Shown here in pieces: positions 15,951 through 21,558 of a stretch of 22,471 bases of DNA (within the stretch, counting starts at the first letter, position 1; the number at the start of each line of letters is the position of its first letter). Location of the stretch: the NCBI GenBank assembly GCA_046597185.1, contig JBKJLF010000097.1, positions 1-22,471 of the forward strand. Reading direction: 5' to 3'. Under the pieces are notes generated by a model. It was not told the DNA's origin. It searched no databases and saw nothing but the letters and a program-made list of their open reading frames with translations. The DNA is from CAMBDR01 sp046597185 (GTDB lineage Bacteria > Pseudomonadota > Gammaproteobacteria > Burkholderiales > Burkholderiaceae_D). Position numbers and translations under genes: made by a program.

Positions 15951-16860
15951 TTACAACAATGCTGACGCTGAGATTGCCGCCACAGGCAGCTTGACCGTAA
16001 AACAACTACCCTCGCCCGCTGTGGAGGTAAATTCCAGGCTGCCACCATGTTTTTGTACAATACCAAACGCGGTCGAAAGGCCAAGACCGGTGCCCGAACC
16101 CACCACTTTGGTGGTGAAAAATGGCTCCATAATCCGCCCCTGTATGGCCGGATCAATGCCCACCCCGTTGTCTTGAAAAACACCCATCAAGGTATTGCCG
16201 GTGGCGTCAAGTTGTAAGCGCAGCCAAATTTTACCGCGCTGGCGGGTTGGATTTTCTGCAATTGCCTGGCAGCCATTGAGCAACAAATTCATGAATGCCT
16301 GGTTCAACAGTGCGGGCCAGCATTCCAGTTCCGGGTCGTCGCAAAATTTGGTGATGAACTCGACCTGTTCCAACCAACTGGTGCGCACCAGATTCAGGGT
16401 GGAGAGCAGACATTCCGAGAGCCGCACGGTTTTTCTTGCCGACTCGTCGAGCCGGGAAAACGAGCGCAGATCCTTGACGATGGCAATAATGCGTTCAGTG
16501 CCCGTCAACATGGTGCTGACATTGCCGGAGAGCTTGGCAAAAGGCGCATGAAAGGCCTGTAAAATCTTTGCCGAATCCGGATCATCGGCCTAAATCAGCC
16601 CGGCCACAAATATCGGCGCTTTTACGGTTTCATGCTCGAAGTTGCGCATGCGCTCGGCCACCAGCAGGCGCAGCTGATCCAATTGGCCCGTGTTCACATT
16701 CGGGCCTGCAGAGATTGAAAAAGGCGGGAACTCGCCCCCCCCAGCTAATCAGGTCTTGGGCCGAAACGGCACTGCCTGCCGCCAAGCCGAGCGCCGCCGC
16801 CAGCAACAGTTTGCAAAAGTGCCAAATTGAGCGCGACGCTGAGGAGAAACGGGTTTGCAT
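15951..16860 (-). pseudogene. Broken fusion: substrate-binding-protein N-terminus joined to a histidine kinase C-terminus
   Basis: From ATG 16860 the minus strand encodes a signal peptide (LLLAAALGLAAGSAVSAQ) and then DLISWGG. Removing one base from the G8 run (C8 on plus at 16735-16742) restores a reading of EFPPFSISAGPNVNTGQLDQ, typical of the start of periplasmic amino-acid-binding-like proteins. The same frame goes on to an in-frame TAG (16592-16590) and then into a kinase: MLTGTERIIAIVKDLRSFSR, N-box QAFMNLLLNGCQAI, DNGVGIDP and GSGTGLGLSTAFGIVQKHGG, ending at 15951. The histidine box is missing, so even the 186-codon open part starting at 16511 could not autophosphorylate. One frameshift, one nonsense codon and a large deletion mark it as dead. 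Calling the TAG a former CAG is inference. Confidence 0.82.
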
Positions 16861-16964
16861 GGGAATGGGGAATTTAGTTATGTCAGGCAAAGTATTCCTC
16901 AATTAATCTATTTTCACAAGTAAAGAATAAGGATTTTAGTCGCATCCAGCGAAATCTTTCTCGA

Positions 16965-17033
16965 TCAAGCCATTCTTAGCCTGGTTTTCTTCAGTCGTAT
17001 CGCCACGCAAGTCCCCTCGCCAAGGGTGCTGGA
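16965..17033 (-). pseudogene. Second remnant of a propeller-kinase C-terminus
   Basis: The minus strand reads SSTLGEGTCVAIRLKKTRLR and MA before TGA at 16967-16965. It matches the final strand of the intact kinases (STLGVGTCVEIRLKKG and STLGQGTSVEIRLKNQG). DNA similarity to 12533-12590 is evident. Homology ends at about 17033, next to an unrelated terminator hairpin. It is a 3' relic of another kinase copy. Confidence 0.75.
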
Positions 17034-17047
17034 CCAGGTTTTGGCCT

Positions 17048-17079
17048 GAAAAAAGGCACCGGCCAAATTTGACCGGCGC
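17048..17079 (-). terminator. Rho-independent terminator on the minus strand
   Basis: A 10-bp stem (17056-17065 with 17070-17079, GC-rich core CCGG, two G-T wobbles) with loop aatt is followed on the minus strand by G/C and six Ts (A6 on plus at 17049-17054). It sits 22 bp after the TAA at 17103-17101 of the decayed gene and correctly ends a transcript from promoter 17501-17546. Confidence 0.8.
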
Positions 17080-17100
17080 TAACCATAGGAGACTGTGAAA

Positions 17101-17363
17101 TTATTGCTCAGCCATATTGCGAATGGCTGTACTGCTTGGTGCTGACTGATACTGCTTGGTGCTGACTGATACTGCCTGGTGCTGACTGGTAATGCGCGCC
17201 ACCACAATGCTGCTGTCGTGATACTGCCTTTGCTACACGATAATGCTGGCCTTTCCAAAAAGTTGCAGACTCAATTCATAAGCTGCCGGGTTAGTCAGAG
17301 TAAAAATGGTGGCAGCGACCTGCCAACCAAGAACACGCTATGTTGTGAGATGCTTTTTTCGAT
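17101..17363 (-). pseudogene. Decayed small gene of unknown family with intact promoter and terminator
   Basis: The minus strand reads VAATIFTLTNPAAYELSLQL, FGKASIIV, a TAG, then QRQYHDSSIVVARITSQHQ and on to APSSTAIRNMAEQ before TAA at 17103-17101. The internal TAG lies near 17232. Upstream, GAGAGGA at 17376-17370 is six bases from ATC (17363-17361), where ATG would be expected. The frame after it (EKSISQHSVFLVG) needs a shift near 17325 to enter the reading above. The intact form would be about 85-90 residues. I do not recognise the family. The transcription unit is otherwise complete: palindrome and promoter at 17501-17546, terminator at 17048-17079. Three 20-bp tandem repeats lie in its 3' part. 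Confidence 0.55.
17131..17190. repeat. Three tandem 20-bp repeats
   Basis: The unit actgcttggtgctgactgat is perfect at 17131-17150 and 17151-17170; the copy at 17171-17190 has two changes. It lies in the 3' part of the decayed gene. As 20 is not a multiple of three, expansion would shift frame; even so, the reading still runs open through to the TAA. Confidence 0.9.
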
Positions 17364-17500
17364 AATAAATCCTCTCTATTTCAAATGATTGATCAAAATA
17401 AATATGAGCCAAATTAACCAATGAATTACCATAAAAACAGACACCATGCTTCTTTACCCTGGCTTTTTCGCTTCCCCCTTTTCTTGTTTGCGATGTAGTG

Positions 17501-17546
17501 ATCATGCCTTGCGTCAACATTTATGGCAATTGGACTAAAGTACAAT
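17501..17546 (-). promoter_or_regulatory. Palindrome (site e) and strong promoter upstream of the decayed gene
   Basis: ATTGGACTAAAGTACAAT (17529-17546) differs from the palindromic consensus at one arm base. On the minus strand the -35 is TTGCCA (17529-17524, five of six to consensus), the spacer is 17 bp and the -10 is CATGAT (17506-17501). The region from -10 into the leader aligns with the GH16 promoter: GGCATGATCACTACATCGC here and GGCATTATAGCTACACCGC there, both followed by AAACAA. The two are therefore related by descent. Confidence 0.65.
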
Positions 17547-17640
17547 GATGCGAAAATTGGTGAAAATGAATCGATGCCCGCAATTGCAAGGCAAGAAACC
17601 ACCCGGCTGATTATTCCGGGCACAAAGGCATGGTGGCGCG

Positions 17641-17683
17641 CCAGCTTGTTGTGCAAATCCAGCGGCAACGATTGTCGTTTTAG
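17641..17683 (-). pseudogene. Possible relic of a NarL-type kinase dimerisation domain
   Basis: The minus strand reads KRQSLPLDLHNKLA, resembling ERQQLSLDLHDNLS around H299 of the kinase at 5557-7086. Matching continues at DNA level with 6184-6222 at roughly 70 percent by eye. No flanking kinase sequence is recognised, so this is a short tentative relic. Confidence 0.35.
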
Positions 17684-17739
17684 GGAAACTTTTGGTTGTA
17701 CACTGAGATAAATTCGGCCATTCAGTGCGCATGGCCACA

Positions 17740-18066
17740 TCAATCCTTTGAGCCAAGCCCCCATTGCAAACCGAAGCGATAGCGCTGATCCATTTCCTCA
17801 TGCGGGCTGACTTTGCCCTGGCCGGAAAAGTATTCCACCAGTTTGGTGACTTGAATATTGCCGCCGACATTTTCCAGCATGGCAATGGCGCACATGGGCG
17901 CATTGTTACCATTGTCGAGTTTCACCTCAACGGGTGGCTGGCCCGGCATTTCCAGCGTCACCACCCCATTGGTGGCGGCCCAGTTCGGGGCACCTTCGTG
18001 CTGGAAAAACTCACCCAAGCCCCCAGCCGCCCCGGTGCCGCCCAAATCGGCCCGTCCAAAGCGCAT
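17740..18066 (-). pseudogene. C-terminal fragment of a TerA-like (tellurium/stress family) protein
   Basis: 108 codons open from an ATG at 18066 that directly follows an in-frame TAG. The sequence includes EGAPNWAATNGVVTLEMPG, MCAIAMLENVGGNIQVTKLV and YRFGLQWGLGSKD. I recognise this as resembling the C-terminal domain of TerA-like proteins, which are normally several times longer and lie in ter operons with TerD or TerZ; none of those is nearby. No ribosome binding site or promoter is seen. Another minus-strand frame upstream (18090-18260, with VRYMHVYALVQGKPGGFKPM) also looks coding and may be more of the gene after frameshifts. The family assignment is from memory of motif style and is moderate. 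Confidence 0.5.
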
Positions 18067-18350
18067 CTAACCACGGCGGCGTGTCACGGTCACAACCAGC
18101 ACCGCGCCCGCTGGCGATGACCACACCCCATGGATACGCCTGTGCGGCCATTGGCTTGAAACCGCCGGGTTTGCCCTGCACAAGCGCGTAGACGTGCATG
18201 TACCGCACGGCTGCGTGGTTTTGATACCGGAGGGGGACGACTGACAGCGGCGTGCGGCAGGGCGCAGCAGGTACGCGCCCTGCCGCACGCACATGACGGG
18301 GCAGTTCCGGCAAGTAGTTGGTGAGGTAGTAAGCGGAACCCGGCCCCGTT
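18067..18350. other. Degraded sequence between the TerA-like fragment and the hypothetical gene
   Basis: No intact gene. It holds coding-like minus-strand text in one frame (about 18090-18260) without a credible start, and the 15-bp inverted repeat at 18251-18289. It probably belongs to the same decayed locus. Confidence 0.4.
18251..18289. repeat. Perfect 15-bp inverted repeat with 9-nt loop
   Basis: The arm cgtgcggcagggcgc (18251-18265) pairs perfectly with 18275-18289 around agcaggtac. The stem is very GC-rich. No U-tract follows on either strand, so it is not a standard rho-independent terminator. It could be a transcript-stabilising hairpin or a REP-like palindrome. Confidence 0.9.
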
Positions 18351-18353
18351 TTT

Positions 18354-18815
18354 TTATGGCTTGTCGCCAAGTGCCACGTCGTTGGTCTGGTGCTTGCTTG
18401 AATTGCCAAGTTCAAGCACCTTGCCAACTTCGTGGGCTTCCTGATCGATGATGCACCCCTCATCCTTGGGGCGGCTACTCTGAATGCCGTAAGCGTCGAG
18501 TAAAAAATCCATGTCAGAATAGCCGATATCCTTCAATGCCATATTTGCGTTGTAAAGCTTTATCAGTGCCAGCGCCTTTTCCAGGTTGGCAGCATCAGGC
18601 GTACCCCACATGGTGCAATGCCTTTTGGCCTTTTCGATATTTTGCTCAAGGGAGATATTCTCATCAAAAATGGAGGCCAGCATGATATTAAGCAGTAAAT
18701 TGACCTCTTCAAGTGAAAAATCCGATACGTCACCATGGCGTGGGTTTGCCAGTGCCAAGGCCCCCAACTCGTCAGGATATTCAACCAGATCATCGTTAGC
18801 TAATCGGATCAACAT
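18354..18815 (-). CDS. Hypothetical protein, acidic and probably cytoplasmic
   Basis: 153 residues with no signal peptide and no transmembrane segment. The composition is balanced and acidic, with predicted helical stretches (SLEEVNLLLNIMLASIFDEN, ANLEKALALIKLYNANMALK) and a central MWGTPDAANLEKA. I do not recognise the family. GGGG lies 8-11 bases before the ATG, only a weak ribosome binding site. The codon texture is that of a real gene, unlike the antisense frames. It stands alone: decayed sequence downstream on its left and the divergent PEP-CTERM promoter on its right. No regulatory site is evident in its upstream 100 bp. It may be a fairly recent arrival or an orphan of the decayed locus. 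Confidence 0.65.
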   Translation of the reverse strand: MLIRLANDDLVEYPDELGALALANPRHGDVSDFSLEEVNLLLNIMLASIFDENISLEQNIEKAKRHCTMWGTPDAANLEKALALIKLYNANMALKDIGYSDMDFLLDAYGIQSSRPKDEGCIIDQEAHEVGKVLELGNSSKHQTNDVALGDKP

Positions 18816-18986
18816 AAAATTACCCCATCTGCCTGACCATCAATGCCAGTCACCCGATTTTAGCTGAAGGCCGCCGCCAAGCTTTCACGCCCATCATGGC
18901 ACCATCACAAGAAAAGTGGCTGTCCTGCTCAGTTTGGCTCATTTTCGATTGAGTTTGTTACCCCAAGCAGCCCCTTTTCCCTCAAA

Positions 18987-19032
18987 TTCGTACTTTAGTA
19001 CAGTTGTGCCGCAAGGCAACTTCACTTATAAT
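18987..19032 (+). promoter_or_regulatory. Palindrome (site f) and promoter for the PEP-CTERM gene
   Basis: TTCGTACTTTAGTACAGT (18987-19004) keeps the core GTAC-TTTA-GTAC. The -35 TTGTGC (19004-19009) begins at the last palindrome base, followed by a 17-bp spacer and a consensus -10 TATAAT (19027-19032). The palindrome-to--10 distance is identical to sites b, d and e. Predicted start is near 19039, giving a leader of about 57 nt. Confidence 0.72.
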
Positions 19033-19095
19033 TATTTCGCATCACGGATCATTTCCAATAGAAAAACCAAATTTCACTTTAAAAAAGGATTTCAT

Positions 19096-19719
19096 ATGCG
19101 TATCTTGACAATCGCAGCTTTAGTTTCAACCTTGGCAGCCCCCCTCTTGGCCAACGCTGGCACGGTGAATTTGCTGGTGAATGGCGGTTTTGAAGCCACC
19201 GCCCAAGGCAATGGTTCCTGGAATATTTATGCCAATCTGCCCGGCTGGACTGGCGGCGCAGCAGGCATCGAATTGCGCAACAATGTGGCGGGCACTGCAT
19301 TGGAAGGGCATAACTACGTTGAACTCGATACCACCGTCAACAGCTCGATCACGCAAAACGTGGCCACCATTAACGGCGCGCACTACGATTTAAGCTTTAA
19401 CTACTCGCCACGCCCCGGCGTTGGCGCAGCCAGCAACGGCATTGAAGTGCTGTGGAATAACCAAAGCCTGGGCACGATTGCGCAACAGGGCGGTTCGGTC
19501 AACAATTGGCAAAATTTCCACTTTGATGTAACTGGCGCTGCCAGCATCTCCAGCCTGTCGTTTCGCGCCGTTGGCTCCAGCGACGGCCTGGGTGGTTCGC
19601 TCGATAACGTGCGCCTCACCTCGGCTGTGCCAGAACCTGAAACTTATGCCCTGATGTTGGCCGGTTTGGGCGCAATCGGTTTGATGGCGCGTCGCAAGAA
19701 GGCTGGCAAGTTGAGCTAA
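19096..19719 (+). CDS. PEP-CTERM sorting-domain protein with DUF642-like lectin fold
   Basis: 207 residues from the ATG at 19096, chosen for AAAAAAGGA just upstream and for the immediate signal peptide (MRILTIAALVSTLAAPLLANAG). An upstream in-frame start at 18916 would place the promoter inside the gene and is rejected. The mature part begins NLLVNGGFEATAQGNGSWN and reads as a galactose-binding-like (DUF642/choice-of-anchor type) beta sandwich, with a Ser/Gly-rich end SLSFRAVGSSDGLGGSLDNV. The tail has VPEPETYALMLAGLGAIGLM followed by ARRKKAGK: the PEP motif, a membrane helix and a basic end. Family knowledge: such tails are processed by an exosortase (EpsH/XrtA type) during export with exopolysaccharide. 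No exosortase lies in the window. Confidence 0.93.
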   Translation: MRILTIAALVSTLAAPLLANAGTVNLLVNGGFEATAQGNGSWNIYANLPGWTGGAAGIELRNNVAGTALEGHNYVELDTTVNSSITQNVATINGAHYDLSFNYSPRPGVGAASNGIEVLWNNQSLGTIAQQGGSVNNWQNFHFDVTGAASISSLSFRAVGSSDGLGGSLDNVRLTSAVPEPETYALMLAGLGAIGLMARRKKAGKLS

Positions 19720-19741
19720 GCAACAACCTTCTCGTTCGCGA

Positions 19742-19793
19742 CTAGCCAGCTAACCGACTAACCGACTAATCGACTAATCGACTAACTGGCTAG
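19742..19793. repeat. Octamer tandem repeats enclosed by an 8-bp inverted repeat
   Basis: Arms ctagccag (19742-19749) and ctggctag (19786-19793) enclose five 8-bp units starting at 19751: taaccgac twice, taatcgac twice, then a diverged taactggc that overlaps the right arm. It fills the gap between the convergent PEP-CTERM and hydrolase genes, and the hydrolase stop codon (19792-19790) is part of the right arm. The repeated TAA falls in all three plus-strand frames. Confidence 0.9.
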
Positions 19794-20767
19794 CGCAATT
19801 CAATATGGTTCACGGGCACCCATTCGAAGCCCTTGCCCTGCTTGCGTAAATGCCCAATACCAGGAAACTGGATATGCGCCGCACCAATCCAATACCCGCC
19901 CTTGACCGCATCGGCAAACAGCGCTTTGCGCGCAGCCGCCGCCTGTTTGCTGTCTGAATCAAAAATAATGGTAACCGATGGGTCAGCAAATTGCACCACG
20001 CCAACGTGGATCATGTCACCAATCAACATCAGCTTTTGCCCTTTGCTTTCCACCACATAATTGCTGTGGCCAGGTGTATGGCCACGGGTGGCGTACGACT
20101 TCACACCGGGCACCAGTTCCACACTACCATCAAAGGCTTTGAATTTGTCGGCCTTGACATAGGCGTTGAGCGACACTTGTGCCTGCTGAAAACCATGCTT
20201 GTTATCGCCCTGGGCTTTTTCCAGCTTTTCGGCACTGAGCCAATGCTCGGCATCGTGCTTGTCGGCGCGCACCACGGCGTTGGGGAAGGCGCGCTGCTCG
20301 CCTGCCATCAAGCCGCCCACGTGGTCGGCATGCATATGGGTGATGTAAATTTCATCCACCTGTTCCGGCTGGTAGCCCGCAGCCTTCAAATTGTTTAACA
20401 GCTTGCCCAAAGTCGGGCCAAACAAACCCGCCGTGCCGGCATCAATCAACACCAATTTACTGCCGGTATTGACCAAATAGGCATTGACCGAGGTTTCTAC
20501 CGGAATGGGCAAAAATGCCGCATCCATGGCCGCTTTCACTTTGGCCGGGGTGGTATGGGTGAGCAGTTTATCGGCAGGTAAATCGATGGTGCCATCGGAC
20601 AAAGCCGTAACTTCAATATCACCCACCATCATGCGAAAAAAGCCAGGGGCGGAAGTTTTTACCAGCGGTGCCGCTGCAAACGACGGTGCAACAACTTGCG
20701 CGGCAATCAGGCCGGCCAGCAGACTTACCGACAGCGTGGCAGCAAACGAGAACTTGGGAGAGATCAT
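19790..20767 (-). CDS. Secreted metallo-beta-lactamase-fold hydrolase
   Basis: 325 residues from the ATG at 20767, chosen because AAGGA precedes it and a signal peptide follows at once (MISPKFSFAATLSVSLLAGL, cleavage near residue 33). The zinc motif is THMHADHVGG with H144, H146, D148 and H149; further ligands are H234 in RGHTPGHSNY, D251 in LIGDMIH and H298 in GAAHIQFPG. These are the normal ligands of a two-zinc MBL hydrolase. Family knowledge: this group includes periplasmic lactonase-like and arylsulfatase/quorum-quenching-like enzymes, so the substrate is open. It is monocistronic and convergent with the PEP-CTERM gene. A possible promoter with a half-degenerate palindrome lies at 20784-20829. 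Confidence 0.93.
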   Translation of the reverse strand: MISPKFSFAATLSVSLLAGLIAAQVVAPSFAAAPLVKTSAPGFFRMMVGDIEVTALSDGTIDLPADKLLTHTTPAKVKAAMDAAFLPIPVETSVNAYLVNTGSKLVLIDAGTAGLFGPTLGKLLNNLKAAGYQPEQVDEIYITHMHADHVGGLMAGEQRAFPNAVVRADKHDAEHWLSAEKLEKAQGDNKHGFQQAQVSLNAYVKADKFKAFDGSVELVPGVKSYATRGHTPGHSNYVVESKGQKLMLIGDMIHVGVVQFADPSVTIIFDSDSKQAAAARKALFADAVKGGYWIGAAHIQFPGIGHLRKQGKGFEWVPVNHIELR

Positions 20768-20783
20768 TTTATTCCTTGTTAAA

Positions 20784-20829
20784 ATAATAAACGTGGTGAC
20801 CAATGCCCGACATTATACTTAATTCCGCA
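20784..20829 (-). promoter_or_regulatory. Possible promoter with half-degenerate palindrome (site g) for the hydrolase gene
   Basis: ATTATACTTAA (20812-20822) matches the left arm and centre of the palindrome; the other arm is lost. On the minus strand TATTAT (20789-20784) lies at exactly the palindrome-to--10 distance of the other sites, with a poor -35 slot TGTCGG and a 17-bp spacer. The leader would be only about 10 nt, and an AT-rich region gives such hexamers easily, so this is weak. Confidence 0.35.
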
Positions 20830-21030
20830 ATAAACCCCATCCGCAACAAAAAATATTGCCGCAAGGAAAAGGTATCTTTTGGCGACAAACTGCTTGACAA
20901 GTATGCGCCTAAATATCACCATTCGTTTTGCGCCTGATTTTGGGCGCTGTATTTTCTGGTAGCAAGCATGAATTAGCAACACAGGCAACAGGCATGTTAT
21001 TTTTCCCATCAAACTAACCCTTCTACGCCT
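20830..21030. other. Intergenic region between divergent hydrolase and dehydrogenase genes
   Basis: No gene or RNA is seen. A TTGACA at 20894-20899 points toward the dehydrogenase, but no good -10 lies 16-18 bp downstream, so I do not call a promoter. A gccgcaagg string (about 20858-20866) recurs in the promoter regions at 4771 and 19008. Confidence 0.4.
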
Positions 21031-21516
21031 ATGAAAACCGATCAACCGCATCTCGCACTATTCGTAAAAATATCCGCCTGGCTCACGGGTTTTGAAGAAG
21101 TTGAGCTTCAAGGCACAGGCATGGTATCCACTTATTACACCACCCTGACCAGCAACAATACACACGCCAATGTGGAATTTTTCTTTGCTGAAGTGGCCGC
21201 CATCTTTACCCGCACCGAATGTGAGCCGGAGGCCACCAATGCCGCCATCGCCACTGGCTTGATGCCCAATTCGTGCTACAACAATATGGCCAAACAAATT
21301 ATTTTGATGTGGTACACCGGACAATGGTTTGCCGACCCCAGCAGCACCAGCACCAGCACCAGTGCCAGTTCCAGCACCATCAACGCGCAGTCCTACATTC
21401 AAGCCTTGATGTGGCCCGCCGCCGACACCCACCCGCCGGGTGCCAAACAACCGGGCTACGGTTCATGGGCCAAACCACCGGTTAGCGTTAGCAGCAACGC
21501 CGCCATACAACACTGA
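21031..21516 (+). CDS. Small subunit of FAD-dependent sugar/alcohol dehydrogenase (sorbitol dehydrogenase-like)
   Basis: 161 residues. The N-terminus FVKISAWLTGFEEVELQGTG, the central MAKQIILMWYTGQWF and the C-terminal SYIQALMWPAADTHPPGAKQ with GYGSWAKPP are characteristic of the small subunit of membrane-bound FAD sugar dehydrogenases (FAD-SLDH/fructose dehydrogenase type). Family knowledge: the small subunit pairs with a GMC-type FAD subunit and often chaperones its export; electrons usually pass to a cytochrome c subunit. The large-subunit gene follows 42 bp downstream, supporting an operon. No Tat or Sec signal is visible at the N-terminus, unlike some homologues. A Ser/Thr-rich insert (residues 104-116) comes from a hexanucleotide repeat. 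The ribosome binding site is weak. Confidence 0.88.
   Translation: MKTDQPHLALFVKISAWLTGFEEVELQGTGMVSTYYTTLTSNNTHANVEFFFAEVAAIFTRTECEPEATNAAIATGLMPNSCYNNMAKQIILMWYTGQWFADPSSTSTSTSASSSTINAQSYIQALMWPAADTHPPGAKQPGYGSWAKPPVSVSSNAAIQH
21343..21378. repeat. Six agcacc-type hexamer repeats
   Basis: agcacc occurs at 21343, 21349 and 21355, then the variants agtgcc and agttcc, then agcacc at 21373. They encode Ser-Thr/Ser-Ala/Ser-Ser pairs in the small subunit and form a low-complexity insert between two conserved helices. Confidence 0.9.
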
Positions 21517-21558
21517 GCAAGCTGAGCATACCAATCTTTTGAATCGGAAACCTTCATC

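Noticed and set aside
17131..17190. CRISPR-like repeat
   Set aside because: The 20-bp units are directly adjacent with no spacers, so it is a simple tandem repeat.
17426..17764. 112-codon minus-strand ORF
   Set aside because: It spans the promoter at 17501-17546 and only a short stretch resembles a kinase; composition is not gene-like.
18011..18463. 150-codon minus-strand ORF overlapping the hypothetical gene and the TerA-like fragment
   Set aside because: Its N-terminal third is an out-of-frame shadow of the 18354-18815 gene; only a middle part looks coding and is treated as decayed sequence.
18916..19095. Upstream in-frame start for the PEP-CTERM gene
   Set aside because: It would put the palindrome, -35 and -10 inside the coding region and displace the signal peptide; ATG 19096 has AAGGA in the right place.
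20768..20803. Upstream in-frame start for the MBL hydrolase
   Set aside because: The extension MVTTFIILTRNK precedes a complete signal peptide and overlaps the TATTAT; ATG 20767 has a good ribosome binding site.
20894..20922. TTGACA as -35 of a dehydrogenase promoter
   Set aside because: No acceptable -10 hexamer at 16-18 bp spacing (CACCAT at 17).
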